Notes: generated by a model from the sequence alone, not told the origin. 64,000 bases of DNA from JBDIAG01 sp047974565 (GCA_047974565.1 JBKECN010000089.1:1-64000), one strand, 5' to 3'. Counted from the stretch's first letter, positions 17,718-27,419 are shown. Made by a program: numbers and translations.

Positions 17718-18890
17718 GTGGATCTGTTCGAGTACCAGGCCCGAGACCTGTTCGCCGAGCACGGAGTTCCCGTGCTCGACGGCCTCGTCGCCAGCACCCC
17801 CGCCGAAGCCGAGGAGGCGGCCCGCACCCTGCTCGCCAACGGCGACCTCGTCGTGGTCAAGGCGCAGGTGAAGACGGGCGGCCGGGGCAAGGCCGGCGGG
17901 GTGAAACTGGCTCGCAGCCCGCAGGAGGCCGCGCAGGCCGCCGAGGCCATCCTCGGGATGGACATCAAGGGTCACACCGTGCACCGGGTGCTGATCGCCG
18001 CCGGCGCCGACATCGCCGCCGAGTACTACTTCTCCATCCTGCTCGACCGGGCCAACCGCTCCCTGCTGTCGATGTGCTCGGTCGAGGGTGGCATGGAGAT
18101 CGAGCAGTTGGCCGTGGAGCGGCCCGAGGCCCTGGCCAAGGTGGCCGTGGACCCGCTGGTGGGCATCGATGAGACCAAGGCCGCCGAGATCGTCGACGCC
18201 GCGAACTTCCCCGAGGACGTCAAGCCCAAGGTGATCCCCGCCCTGGTCAAGCTCTGGGACGTGTACGCCGGTGAGGACGCCACGCTCGTCGAGGTGAACC
18301 CGCTGGTGCTGAGCTCGGCAGGGGAGGTCATCGCCCTGGACGGCAAGGTCACCCTGGACGGCAACGCCGACTTCCGGCACCCCGCCCACGCGGAACTGGA
18401 GGACAAGGCGGCCGCGGACCCGCTGGAGGCCAAGGCCAAGGCGATGGACCTCAACTACGTCAAGCTCTCCGGCGAGGTCGGCATCATCGGAAACGGGGCC
18501 GGACTGGTGATGTCCACCCTCGACGTGGTGGCCTATGCCGGTGAAGATCTGGGCGTCAAGCCGGCCAACTTCCTCGACATCGGCGGTGGGGCATCGGCCG
18601 AGGTGATGGCCAACGGCCTGGACGTCATCCTCAACGACCCCGAGGTCAAGAGTGTCTTCGTCAACGTCTTCGGCGGCATCACCGCCTGCGACGCGGTCGC
18701 GGCGGGCATCGTCTCGGCACTGGACATCCTCGGCGATGAGGCGAGCAAGCCCCTGGTGGTGCGCCTGGACGGCAACAACGTCGAGGAAGGCCGGCGCATC
18801 CTCGCCGAGGCCAACCATCCGTTGGTGACCGTGGAGGAGACCATGGACGGGGCTGCCCGCAAGGCGGCCGAGCTGGCGGCCTCGGCCTGA
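17718..18890 (+). CDS. sucC: Succinate-CoA ligase [ADP/GDP-forming] subunit beta
   Basis: 390 residues, the usual family length, from GTG 17718 with GACGGAG 5 nt upstream. It is the ATP-grasp subunit of succinyl-CoA synthetase, a TCA-cycle enzyme making ATP or GTP from succinyl-CoA. Visible family features: N-terminal DLFEYQARDLFAEHGVP, ATP-grasp VVVKAQVKTGGRGKAGGVK, metal/nucleotide-binding VEVNPLVL, and the C-terminal NGAGLVMSTLD and NVFGGITACD that contact the alpha subunit. It is followed after 30 bp by sucD and then a strong terminator, so sucCD form a two-gene operon. The order sucCD, perM-like, purN, purH resembles that in mycobacteria. Confidence 0.97.
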   Translation: MDLFEYQARDLFAEHGVPVLDGLVASTPAEAEEAARTLLANGDLVVVKAQVKTGGRGKAGGVKLARSPQEAAQAAEAILGMDIKGHTVHRVLIAAGADIAAEYYFSILLDRANRSLLSMCSVEGGMEIEQLAVERPEALAKVAVDPLVGIDETKAAEIVDAANFPEDVKPKVIPALVKLWDVYAGEDATLVEVNPLVLSSAGEVIALDGKVTLDGNADFRHPAHAELEDKAAADPLEAKAKAMDLNYVKLSGEVGIIGNGAGLVMSTLDVVAYAGEDLGVKPANFLDIGGGASAEVMANGLDVILNDPEVKSVFVNVFGGITACDAVAAGIVSALDILGDEASKPLVVRLDGNNVEEGRRILAEANHPLVTVEETMDGAARKAAELAASA

Positions 18891-18920
18891 CTGCGCGAGA
18901 AACCAAGGGAGACAGCACTA

Positions 18921-19820
18921 ATGGCAATTTTTCTCGACGAGAACTCCAAGGTCGTCGTCCAGGGTATGACTGGTTCGGAGGGTCGCAAGCACACCCAGCG
19001 GATGCTTGCGGCGGGAACCACGATCGTCGGCGGCGTGAACCCGCGCAAGGCCGGCGAGAGCGTGGACTTCACCGGACAGGACGGCTCGACCGTCTCGGTC
19101 CCCGTCTTCGGCACCGTGGCCGACGCGATCAGCCAGACGGGCGCGGACGTGAGCATCGTCTTCGTCCCGCCGGCCTTCGCCAAGTCCGCGGTGATCGAGG
19201 CGGTGGACGCGGGGATCCCGTTGTGCGTGGTGATCACCGAGGGCATCCCGGTCAAGGACACCGCGGAGTTCTGGGCTTACGCCAAGGAGCACGGCGGCAC
19301 CCGGATCATCGGGCCCAACTGCCCGGGCATCATCAGCCCTGGTAAGTCGAACGTGGGCATCACCCCGGCCGACATCACCGGGCCCGGGCCGATCGGCCTG
19401 GTCAGCAAGTCAGGCACGCTCACTTACCAGATGATGTATGAACTGCGCGATTTCGGGTTCACCACCGGTATTGGCATCGGCGGCGATCCGATCATCGGTA
19501 CCACTCACATCGACGCGATCGAGGCCTTCGAGAAGGACCCGGAGACCAAGGCGATCGTGATGATCGGCGAGATCGGCGGCGACGCCGAGGAGCGGGCCGC
19601 AGCCTTCATCCAGGCCAATGTCACCAAGCCGGTGGTCGGCTACGTGGCCGGTTTCACCGCGCCGGAAGGCAAGACGATGGGGCACGCGGGCGCGATCGTG
19701 TCCGGCTCCTCGGGCACCGCGCAGGCCAAGAAGGAGGCCCTCGAAGCGGCCGGGGTCAAGGTCGGCAAGACCCCCTCGGAGACTGCGGAACTGATGCGGG
19801 AGATTCTGCGGAACTCCTGA
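18921..19820 (+). CDS. sucD: Succinate-CoA ligase subunit alpha
   Basis: 299 residues from ATG 18921 with AAGGGAG upstream. This subunit binds CoA (VQGMTGSEGRKHTQ near the N-terminus) and carries the active-site histidine that is transiently phosphorylated (His255 in TMGHAGAIVSG). IGPNCPGIISPGK and GIGIGGDPIIGT are also conserved. It works as a heterodimer or heterotetramer with SucC in the cytoplasm. Together with mdh at 51.6 kb, the window carries two TCA-cycle steps. Confidence 0.97.
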   Translation: MAIFLDENSKVVVQGMTGSEGRKHTQRMLAAGTTIVGGVNPRKAGESVDFTGQDGSTVSVPVFGTVADAISQTGADVSIVFVPPAFAKSAVIEAVDAGIPLCVVITEGIPVKDTAEFWAYAKEHGGTRIIGPNCPGIISPGKSNVGITPADITGPGPIGLVSKSGTLTYQMMYELRDFGFTTGIGIGGDPIIGTTHIDAIEAFEKDPETKAIVMIGEIGGDAEERAAAFIQANVTKPVVGYVAGFTAPEGKTMGHAGAIVSGSSGTAQAKKEALEAAGVKVGKTPSETAELMREILRNS

Positions 19821-19850
19821 CCAGGGCGAGAGCCTCGGATCGAGTTCATC

Positions 19851-19884
19851 AGCAGGGGCGGGGCCAGTAGGCCCCGCCCCTGCT
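19851..19884 (+). terminator. Strong sucCD terminator hairpin
   Basis: A 14-bp perfect stem: AGCAGGGGCGGGGC (19851-19864) pairs with GCCCCGCCCCTGCT (19871-19884), with loop CAGTAG whose ends can add one more pair. It starts 31 bp after the sucD stop codon. Confidence 0.88.
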
Positions 19885-19898
19885 CAGTTGCGTGCGTG

Positions 19899-20025
19899 GG
19901 GTATGCCGAAGTCGTCGTATGCGGCGAGGTTGGCATGCCCTTGTCCGGGGTGCGGGCGTCCAGGTCCTGTGTGCCTGGCGGTGTCGGGCTTGGTGGCGGG
20001 TGGCATCTGCCCCACGGCCCCCCGG
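19899..20025 (-). repeat. Single inverted, degenerate copy of the ~175-bp repeat unit
   Basis: Read on the minus strand, 19940 to 19901 is GGCATGCCAACCTCGCCGCA followed by ACGACGACTTCGGCATAC, that is the 40-bp core of the array at the window's left edge with the second octamer altered by two bases. Upstream on the same strand are GGGCAGATGCCACC, a diverged copy of CCGGACACC, and CACACAGGACC in the same order as in the array. It lies between the sucCD terminator and the PerM-like gene. Confidence 0.8.
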
Positions 20026-20087
20026 CATGGTGTGTCCGGCGGCGCGCCTGCCCGCCCCCGGCGCCTCGGCAGGGGAGGATGCCGGGG

Positions 20088-21605
20088 ATGTCCTCGCTCA
20101 CCAGCTCGCCGGAGACCGGGTCCGCTGAACGCGGCGCGGATGCCCTGCCTACCGCCAAGGGTGCCGACCGGTCTCCAGCCTCGGACGGCGACCTGCCACC
20201 CCGCCCGGCGGCTCTGGTCGCAGTCATCGCCGCCGCCCAGGCAGCCGTCGCTGGGCTGCTGGCCATCATCGTCCCGGCAATCGTCATCTGGATGGCCACG
20301 CCCCGGATATCGGTCACCTGGGTGGAGTCCGCTCAGCTCGGCGTCAACCTCTGGGCCTTGGCCCAGACCGCCACGCTGGTTGTCGGGCAGGGTTCGGTGA
20401 GCCTGGTCCCGCTGGGCCTGCTGCTTCCGATGCTGTGGCTCACCTGGGCCGGTGGCTGCCGGGTCGTCGACTCCTTGGACACAGTGCGGCCGGCCCCGGC
20501 CGCCAAACCCGGCACCTCGAGGCAGGCCGCCGGCACCGCCGGACCGTCCTGGCACCGCGGGCAGGCAGCGCTGGCCGCGGGTGTCTTCTGTCTCACCTAC
20601 GCCACCATCGCCGTCGCCGCCGCAGCACTGGCCGGCAGCACCGCCGTGCGCGCTCCCTTGGGCGCGGCCGGCGTCGGCGCCGCGACCGTGGCCCTGGCCG
20701 GCCTGGGCATCGCTGCCGCGCCCCGGCTCTGGACGCAACCTCCCGAGCGGATCAGCCGGGTGATGGCCACCGCCACCGGCGTGCTGCGCGGATGGCTCGG
20801 CCTGGGGGCACTGGCGCTGCTAGTCGGCCTGATCGGCGGTGCCCCTCGGATCATCGAGGTGCAGCAGGCCCTGCAGCCGGGTGGTTTCGGGCACGTGCTG
20901 CTCGTGCTGCTGCAACTGGTGCTGCTACCCACCGCAGTGGTGTGGGGAGCAGGCTTCGTGGCCGGGCCGGGATTCAGCGTCGGAATCGGCACCCTGGTGA
21001 GTCCGATGGCCACCGAACTGGGCCCCCTGCCGGCGGTGCCGTTGCTGGGCGCCCTGCCGGAGCCCGGCTCCCACCCGCTGCTGGCCGCCACCTGTCTATC
21101 CCTTGTGGTCGGATTGTCTGCGGTGGCTGGCTACCGCCACCTGTCCGTTCCGGAGCGATCTCGCGGTGCCCTCCTGCTGGACTCCCTCGCGGTGGCCGCT
21201 CTGGTGGCATTGGCTGCCGGCCTGCTGGCGTGGTTGTCCAGCGGCGCGGTCGGCGCGGAACGGATGAGCCAGGTGGGCCCGGGGCCGGTGTGGACGGCTG
21301 CCGCGCTGTGGGCGGAGTCCTTCGTGGGGGTGCTCGCCGGCGTCATGCTCGGGCCGGCAGTGGCGGCCGGGCGGGTCGGTCACCTCGGCCGACGGCTGGC
21401 CGGCCGGGCCGGTAGGGCGTCCGGCAAGGGCCTGGCCCGTGCCGCCGAACAGGTCAGACACACCAGCGGCCAGGCTCGACAGGCTTCCGCGGTCGGGCTC
21501 TCCGGCGCCTCCGGCCGGCTTCGCGACTCGGGCCGCCGTGCGGCCGGTCGAGCATCGCACGCGGCCGCCGGGGTGCGGCGCCGCCTCCCGTTCCGTCGCC
21601 GATGA
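20088..21605 (+). CDS. DUF6350 integral membrane protein, PerM-like cell-division factor
   Basis: 505 residues from ATG 20088, with GGGGAGG about 9 nt upstream; ATG 20079 is an in-frame alternative. A ~40-residue hydrophilic start is followed by roughly nine to ten hydrophobic segments and a basic Ala/Arg/Ser-rich cytoplasmic tail (from about residue 425). Position between sucD and purN and the overall topology match the DUF6350 family, whose mycobacterial member Rv0955/PerM supports the divisome. The link to cell division here rests on that synteny. The fold and length fit; no catalytic motif is expected. The gene starts just after the stray repeat copy, which may contain or border its promoter. 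Confidence 0.8.
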   Translation: MSSLTSSPETGSAERGADALPTAKGADRSPASDGDLPPRPAALVAVIAAAQAAVAGLLAIIVPAIVIWMATPRISVTWVESAQLGVNLWALAQTATLVVGQGSVSLVPLGLLLPMLWLTWAGGCRVVDSLDTVRPAPAAKPGTSRQAAGTAGPSWHRGQAALAAGVFCLTYATIAVAAAALAGSTAVRAPLGAAGVGAATVALAGLGIAAAPRLWTQPPERISRVMATATGVLRGWLGLGALALLVGLIGGAPRIIEVQQALQPGGFGHVLLVLLQLVLLPTAVVWGAGFVAGPGFSVGIGTLVSPMATELGPLPAVPLLGALPEPGSHPLLAATCLSLVVGLSAVAGYRHLSVPERSRGALLLDSLAVAALVALAAGLLAWLSSGAVGAERMSQVGPGPVWTAAALWAESFVGVLAGVMLGPAVAAGRVGHLGRRLAGRAGRASGKGLARAAEQVRHTSGQARQASAVGLSGASGRLRDSGRRAAGRASHAAAGVRRRLPFRRR

Positions 21606-21632
21606 AGCACTCGCCCGGCTCCGGCGCAGCCG

Positions 21633-22307
21633 TCACCGGCCCCCGGTCCACTGCTCCAGGGTGCGCTGCATGGACGTGGTGCACTCCTGGCGGGCCTGCT
21701 CGGTGATGGCCGAGTCCACGCACCGTTCCAGTTCGGCTTGCACCGGGTAGAAGGTCATCCGCAGCCCGGCGACCATCGTCAGGATCGTGACCGCCAGCAG
21801 GCCCAGGGCGAAGGGCCACTTGGGCGTACCAGGGGCTGAGCGGGTCATCGCGCGACTGCCGACGACCAGCGCCGCGAGGGTGAAGCCGAGGGCGCCGAGT
21901 CCCCACGGCAGCGGCAGCAGGGTGGCGACGGCCCCGGCCAGCACCAAGAGCAGCATCGTCGAGATCGGCCGCCGCGGACCCTGTCGAGGGCTTCCGGCTG
22001 ATGGCCCCTGCCGGCCGGACGAGCGCGGGGGTCGCCTCCGGCCGTAGCGGTCGGTCGAATCGGTGTCATTCGGCCCGGCCTGATACCGCTGGTTGTCCGG
22101 CGGGACAGCGGTCGAGCCGGGATCCGCCGCATCCAACCAGCCCGGATTCGCCAAATCCGGGCGTCCTGAAGCTGTCACCCGTACCGCCCCGGAATCTGGA
22201 GAATGCGCTCCCTGGAAAACCCCAGAATTGGTCGGCCAGAACAATCCGGAATTCCTCTGTGCCGAGTCCTGAACCTGCGTGCGGTGGCTTGCATTCGCGA
22301 ATCTCAC
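21633..22307 (-). CDS. Hypothetical membrane protein with Pro/Arg-rich N-terminus
   Basis: 224 residues from GTG 22307, chosen because AGGAGG lies 4 nt upstream; an upstream ATG at 22355 is possible. The first ~115 residues are hydrophilic and Pro/Gly/Arg-rich. They are followed by two or three hydrophobic segments (TMLLLVLAGAVATLLPL, LGALGFTLAALVVGS, WPFALGLLAVTILTMVAGL) and a short tail with two cysteines (LERCVDSAITEQARQECTTS) that may face outside. No family is recognised. It converges on the PerM-like gene with a 27-bp gap and diverges from the giant propeller gene. Confidence 0.65.
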   Translation of the reverse strand: MRFANASHRTQVQDSAQRNSGLFWPTNSGVFQGAHSPDSGAVRVTASGRPDLANPGWLDAADPGSTAVPPDNQRYQAGPNDTDSTDRYGRRRPPRSSGRQGPSAGSPRQGPRRPISTMLLLVLAGAVATLLPLPWGLGALGFTLAALVVGSRAMTRSAPGTPKWPFALGLLAVTILTMVAGLRMTFYPVQAELERCVDSAITEQARQECTTSMQRTLEQWTGGR

Positions 22308-22637
22308 CCTGCCTCCTGGAGTCGGCTCCGCAGCGGCACCAATGAGCACTCCCATCGGGGCGAATAGCGCGATACCAGGTAATTCGTCGATATGTCATCA
22401 GGTGACAGGCGATCCACGGCATCCAGCGATCGGGCATCGAGAGTTGCTCTGCGAGCACCCTCCTCACCCGAACAGCGCAGTCGCGAATAGAACAATTCGC
22501 ATAAATTGATAGAGCGCGCATACGCTCTGTCAGATCGGACGTACTCTGATTCGGATGCAGGTCGTGTACCTGCACATCTCGCATCAGAAGGTCTGGCGGT
22601 CCGGGGGCGGAACGCCGCGGCAGCCGGGAGTCCCTTG
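22308..22637. other. Divergent promoter region, lower G+C
   Basis: 330 bp between divergently transcribed genes, with an AT-richer middle (22350-22550). TTGATA (22506-22511) and TACTCT (22542-22547) resemble promoter hexamers but are not at canonical spacing to each other. No gene is seen. Confidence 0.35.
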
Positions 22638-25600
22638 ATGAAGTCCCTCGTTCGTTCTGCCCTTGCGGGTGTCTTAGCCCTGGGTACCGCCGCCGGTGTG
22701 CTCACCGGTCTGGCACCTGTGGCGTTGGCCGATGCCAACTCGCGTTCCGGAGTGGTCGCCGAACGTCCTCGAGACGCCGGCGTACATGCCATCGACGGAG
22801 AGGTGCGCACGGTGGCACAGGTCGGCGGCAGCGTGGTCCTGGGCGGCAACTTCACAGCGGTCGGCCCGGTCACCCGTGGCGCGGGTGGCGTGGTCGATAT
22901 CGCGGGCACGTCGTTCGGGGCCTCCTTTCCCGACGTCAACGGCACGGTCCAGGCGGCAGTTCCGGACGGCTCCGGCGGATGGTACGTGGGCGGCACGTTC
23001 GGGACCGTCGCCGGGCAGTTGCGGACCAATGTCGCTCATGTGGACGCCTCGGGCGGCCTCACCACGTTCGCTCCCAGCCTGGACGGCAGCGTCTACGACC
23101 TGACCTTGACCGGAGCTGACCTGGTGATCGGCGGTGACTTCACCACGGTGAACGGTCAGTCGGCCGCAGGCGTGGCCCGGATCGACACGGCCGGCCAACT
23201 CGTCTGGGGCGCGGACGTGGCCGGAGGTCCGGTCCGTGCGGTCGCGGTATCGAATGACGGTGCACTCGTCTATGCCGGTGGTGAGTTCTCCAAGGTGCAC
23301 GGCGCAACCGTGCGGCGCCTGGTGGCAGTGGACGCCGGTACCGGGCAGCAGGCGACCGGCTGGGCTGCCGGCTCCCCCAACCTCGGTGTCTACGACATCG
23401 TGGTGCGGCCCAGCGGTGAGGTGCTTGTCGCAGGTCAGTTCACCAAGGTCGGGGGCGTGCCGCGTACCCGGCTGGCCTCCCTCGATGGTTCCACCGGCGC
23501 CTTGGGGAGCCTGGACGTCTCCATCAACAACCTGGTCAGCGACCTCGAACTCGACGACTCGTCCCAGGTCCTCTACATCGCCGGGAGCTTCGGATCGGTG
23601 GCCGGAGCCGCTCGCAGCCGCCTCGCTGGGATCGACCTCACCAGTGGCGCCGTCACCTCCCTTTCGGTGAGCGCGATCACCGGCACCATCCAATCCCTCG
23701 CCGCTGACGGCGCGGGTGGGCTGTTCCTCGGCGGCGACTTCCAGATCACCCCGGAGAAGGCGAACCCCGCGATCCTGGCGCGTGTGGACGTGTCCACGAA
23801 TGCGGTGACCAGCGTGGTGCCCTACGCCCAGACTCCTCGCTCACTCGCCCGTCAACCCCAGACCGGCACCTCGGCCGCCCTGACCCTCGAGCGCAGCGGC
23901 GGATCCCTCTTCGTTGGTGGCGACTTCTCCGACTACGGCTCAGTTGCACGATCCGGCCTGGCCGCCTACGACCTGGCGACCGGAGCACTGCGTTCCGACT
24001 TCGACCCCGCGCCCAATGGCCAGGTGATGACGGTCAAGTCCTCCGCGGACGGCAACAGCGCCTTCGTCGGCGGAGAATTCGACACCATCGGCGGCCAGTC
24101 GCACAGCCGGATCGCCAAGCTGTCCATCGCGGACGGCAGCAACGTGCCGGGCTTCACCGCCTCCGCCGACTCCTACGTCAAGGACCTGGCGGTGCGCTCG
24201 GACGGGACCGCCGTCTACGTGGGCGGCAACTTCGCCGTCTTCAACGACGCGCCCGCGTCGCGACTCACGGCGATCAGTCCTACGTCCGGCGCGACCCTGT
24301 CCACGTTCAGCATGCCGCTGACCGAGCCGACCAATGACACCAGCGAGGGCGGCCTGCGGGCCATGGCGCTGTCCGCGGACGAGACCCGGCTGATGGTGAT
24401 CGGCAACTTCCGCAAGATCAACGGTCTGGAGCGCCCGTTGATGGCCCAGATCGATGTTTCCGGGTCCGTCGCCACCGTGACGCCCTGGCAGACCGACGTG
24501 TACGACCAGCCCTGCGCCCACGCCGGCAAGATCGGGTACATGCGAGACATCGACATCTCGCCGGACGGCTCGACCGCCTACGTGGTGAGTTCTGGTCACT
24601 TCTACTACCCCGCGTGCGACACGCTCAACGCTTTCCCGACCGCGTCCACCGGCGGCAATGTCCAGCCGACCTGGTCGACGAAGATCGGGGACACCCTGGA
24701 GGCGGTTGCCGCCGATCGGGACGCGGTGTACATCAGCGGGCACTTCCGCTATCTCGACACCGAGACTCACTCGGACCCGCGCTTCCAGATCGCCGCAGTC
24801 GAGCCGGCCACCGGAAAGGGAATCAACTGGGTTCCGAACGCGGGCGGCTACCGGGGCGTCCTGGCCCTGGAACTGGAACCGGCGGGCCTGTTCGCCGGCA
24901 GCGACGGCGACGCCTTCGGCGGTGTCAACCACGGTCGAAACGCTTTCTGGCCCAACCCGAACCCGGGAATCGAGGTGCGTAAGGCGCCCAATCGGTCGTT
25001 CGTCGAGGCCCCCGACGGTGACTCCGTTCACTACCAGGTGCGGGTGCAGAACACCTTCTCGGACCGCAGCGTGACCCTCACCGGTCTGGCCGACGATCGG
25101 CTCGGCGACTTGGCCAGCTCGGGCACGTGCACGGTGCCGCAGACCCTGGCGCCGGGAGCTCAGTACAACTGCACCACCGCCGCCGAGCTCGTCAACGGCC
25201 CGCTGTCCAGCCTGGTCGAGGGCACCGTGACGGCCACCGGCCTGGCGGACACGCAGGCGGTCAGCGACACCGACACCTCCCACGTCATCGTCCAAGCGGC
25301 GACTCCGACCTTCCGGCTGCGGGCCGTGGCCGGGCCCGCGGTGATCGCCTACCCGGGCGGCACGGTGCGGTTCAGCCTCACCATGATGAACCTCGACCCG
25401 CTCAACGCGACCACCGTGACCTCGCTGTCCAACCCGGACTTCGGCGACCTGTCCAGCGAGTGCGGCCTGCCCAAGCAGGTCGGCCCGTCCGAGCTCATCT
25501 ATTGCCGGATCGACCGGGAGGTCACCGGTTCGGTCGGTTCCCGGCCGGCCTTCCCGTTCACCTCCACGGCGACCTTCACCACCGGCGACTCGCCCGGCCA

Positions 25601-27254
25601 GGTGAGCGCCACCTCATCGCAGACCCTCACCATCGACCCTCCGGTGGGTGGCACCAAGGTGCTCGCCGTGGTCTCCGACCCCGCAGCCCTGGGTTCGGCG
25701 GACCTCAAGGTCACCAGTCAGCTCGATGACGCCTACGCGGTCACCTACGTCGACGACGATCTGGTCGACCCCGCCACGATCTCGCCCGAGTACTCGCTCG
25801 TGGTGCTCTACCCGTCGGTGCGCGAGGCCAAGATCGGCACCCGGCTGCGTTCGCTGGACCTGCCTATGCTCGTCCTGCACTCCCGGGTGCTGGACGAGAT
25901 GGGGATGGCCCAGACGGGCGGTCAGACGATCACCGCCAACCAGGTGGAGATGGTCACCGGGCGGCACCCGCTGGCAGCGGCGCTGGCCGGTACCCAGACG
26001 ATCAGTTCCAAGCCCAAGACCGTGGGATACGCCACCCCCGAGCCCGGCGCGAGCGTCATCTCCACCGTGGCTGGTGGCGGCGCCACCGAATTCGCCTACA
26101 CCAAGGGCACCGCGATGGCCGGCGGGACCACGGCGGCAGCCTGCCGGGTCTACATCAACGCGGTGGTACCCGGTGCGCTCAACAACACGGGATGGAACCT
26201 CGTCAACCGAGCTGCTGCGTACGCGTCGATGAACTGCGGCAAGAACATGCTGTGGACCGCCGGTGGTAACGGCTCGACCGCGAACACCCCTGAAGGAGCG
26301 CAGGCGGTCGCGACCGGGATGCCTGGCCTGTACGGGGTCGCGGTGGACAGCCAGGACCGGGTCTACTACGCCGACGCCAGCCAGCACCGGGTCCGCCGGA
26401 TCGAGGCGGACGGCACCGTGACCGACATCGCCGGGACCGGGACAGCAGGCTTCTCCGGCGACGGCGGGCAGGCCACCCAGGCCATGCTGCGGGCGCCCTC
26501 GCGGTTGGCCTTCGATGCGGCCGGCAACCTCTACATCGCCGACACCTCGAACAACCGGATCCGCAAGGTCGACGTGGCCACTGGGGTGATCAGCACCGTG
26601 GTGGGTACCGGCTCGGCAGGCAACACCGGCGACGGGGGGCAGGCCACCGCAGCCCGGCTGCGCACCCCGTACGACGTGACCTTCGCCCCAGACGGCACGA
26701 TGTACATCGCCGACCGCGGTAACCAGAAGGTGCGCAAGGTCGACACCAGCGGGGTGATCACCACCTTCGCGGGCAATGGCACGGCGGGTTACAACGGGGA
26801 CGACATCCCCGCCACTTCGGCCCGGCTGTACAACCCGTACTCGGTGGACGTGGCCGCCGATGGCTCGGTGCTGATCGCCGACTACGACAACGAGCGGATC
26901 CGCAGCGTGGACGCGGGCGGCACCATCACCACCTTCGCCGGCACCGGAATCGCCAGCGTGGGCGGCGACGGCGGCCCGGCCGCCGAGGCGGGTCTGCACA
27001 AGCCGATCTACGTCTACGCCGCCCCCAACGGCGACGTCTACATCGGTGAGTCGAACAACAACCGGATCCGGCTCGTGCACGACGGCCTGATCGACACCTT
27101 CGCCGGCAGTGGCGAGTTCGGGTACGTCGGCGACGGCGGCCTGCCACTGTTCTCCACCTGGCGTCGGCCCTCGTCGATCGCCGCGGACTCCCAGGGCAAC
27201 CTGTGGGTGATCGACCGGTCCAACCGTCGGATCCGGGTGATCAACGCCTCCTGA
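22638..27254 (+). CDS. Giant secreted protein: delta-60/beta-propeller, DUF11-like, ThuA-like and NHL regions
   Basis: 1538 residues from ATG 22638 with GGGAG 8 nt upstream. A Sec signal (KSLVRSALAGVLALGTAAG to ALADA) starts the chain. Residues ~45-760 are many repeats of the pattern VxVGGxFTxVxG with SRLAxxD, as in delta-60-repeat propellers. Residues ~772-1000 are two DUF11/Ig-like repeats (each with FGDL or LGDLASSGTC). Residues ~1005-1200 resemble a ThuA/GATase-1-like domain (VLAVVSDPAAL, LVVLYPSV, NQVEMVTGRHPLA). Residues ~1220-1538 are about five NHL repeats (DAAGNLYIADTSNNRIRKVD). There is no LPXTG motif or C-terminal anchor, so release or non-covalent wall association is likely. A role in adhesion or carbohydrate binding is a guess. 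Confidence 0.8.
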   Translation: MKSLVRSALAGVLALGTAAGVLTGLAPVALADANSRSGVVAERPRDAGVHAIDGEVRTVAQVGGSVVLGGNFTAVGPVTRGAGGVVDIAGTSFGASFPDVNGTVQAAVPDGSGGWYVGGTFGTVAGQLRTNVAHVDASGGLTTFAPSLDGSVYDLTLTGADLVIGGDFTTVNGQSAAGVARIDTAGQLVWGADVAGGPVRAVAVSNDGALVYAGGEFSKVHGATVRRLVAVDAGTGQQATGWAAGSPNLGVYDIVVRPSGEVLVAGQFTKVGGVPRTRLASLDGSTGALGSLDVSINNLVSDLELDDSSQVLYIAGSFGSVAGAARSRLAGIDLTSGAVTSLSVSAITGTIQSLAADGAGGLFLGGDFQITPEKANPAILARVDVSTNAVTSVVPYAQTPRSLARQPQTGTSAALTLERSGGSLFVGGDFSDYGSVARSGLAAYDLATGALRSDFDPAPNGQVMTVKSSADGNSAFVGGEFDTIGGQSHSRIAKLSIADGSNVPGFTASADSYVKDLAVRSDGTAVYVGGNFAVFNDAPASRLTAISPTSGATLSTFSMPLTEPTNDTSEGGLRAMALSADETRLMVIGNFRKINGLERPLMAQIDVSGSVATVTPWQTDVYDQPCAHAGKIGYMRDIDISPDGSTAYVVSSGHFYYPACDTLNAFPTASTGGNVQPTWSTKIGDTLEAVAADRDAVYISGHFRYLDTETHSDPRFQIAAVEPATGKGINWVPNAGGYRGVLALELEPAGLFAGSDGDAFGGVNHGRNAFWPNPNPGIEVRKAPNRSFVEAPDGDSVHYQVRVQNTFSDRSVTLTGLADDRLGDLASSGTCTVPQTLAPGAQYNCTTAAELVNGPLSSLVEGTVTATGLADTQAVSDTDTSHVIVQAATPTFRLRAVAGPAVIAYPGGTVRFSLTMMNLDPLNATTVTSLSNPDFGDLSSECGLPKQVGPSELIYCRIDREVTGSVGSRPAFPFTSTATFTTGDSPGQVSATSSQTLTIDPPVGGTKVLAVVSDPAALGSADLKVTSQLDDAYAVTYVDDDLVDPATISPEYSLVVLYPSVREAKIGTRLRSLDLPMLVLHSRVLDEMGMAQTGGQTITANQVEMVTGRHPLAAALAGTQTISSKPKTVGYATPEPGASVISTVAGGGATEFAYTKGTAMAGGTTAAACRVYINAVVPGALNNTGWNLVNRAAAYASMNCGKNMLWTAGGNGSTANTPEGAQAVATGMPGLYGVAVDSQDRVYYADASQHRVRRIEADGTVTDIAGTGTAGFSGDGGQATQAMLRAPSRLAFDAAGNLYIADTSNNRIRKVDVATGVISTVVGTGSAGNTGDGGQATAARLRTPYDVTFAPDGTMYIADRGNQKVRKVDTSGVITTFAGNGTAGYNGDDIPATSARLYNPYSVDVAADGSVLIADYDNERIRSVDAGGTITTFAGTGIASVGGDGGPAAEAGLHKPIYVYAAPNGDVYIGESNNNRIRLVHDGLIDTFAGSGEFGYVGDGGLPLFSTWRRPSSIAADSQGNLWVIDRSNRRIRVINAS

Positions 27255-27289
27255 GCCGTCCCCTTCAGGCTGACTGCAACCGGTCGTCC

Positions 27290-27329
27290 CCCGCCCCCGA
27301 TCTCGCCCACTCGCGAGGCCGGGGGCGGG
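27290..27329 (+). terminator. Hairpin after the giant propeller gene
   Basis: CCCGCCCCCG (27290-27299) pairs with CGGGGGCGGG (27320-27329). An inner CTCGC/GCGAG pair extends the stem. Confidence 0.75.
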
Positions 27330-27419
27330 TGCGTGCGCGCCTCACGGGTGCCCCTCCGACCGGACTGAGCAGCGCGGGTGTGTCCACCCGGCCGGTCGGG
27401 CAACCCCGCCGGAGTCGAC

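Noticed and set aside
17433..18818. The subtilase open frame extends far upstream through sucC
   Set aside because: The upstream part is the antisense shadow of sucC; the ribosome-binding site and signal peptide place the start at 17432.
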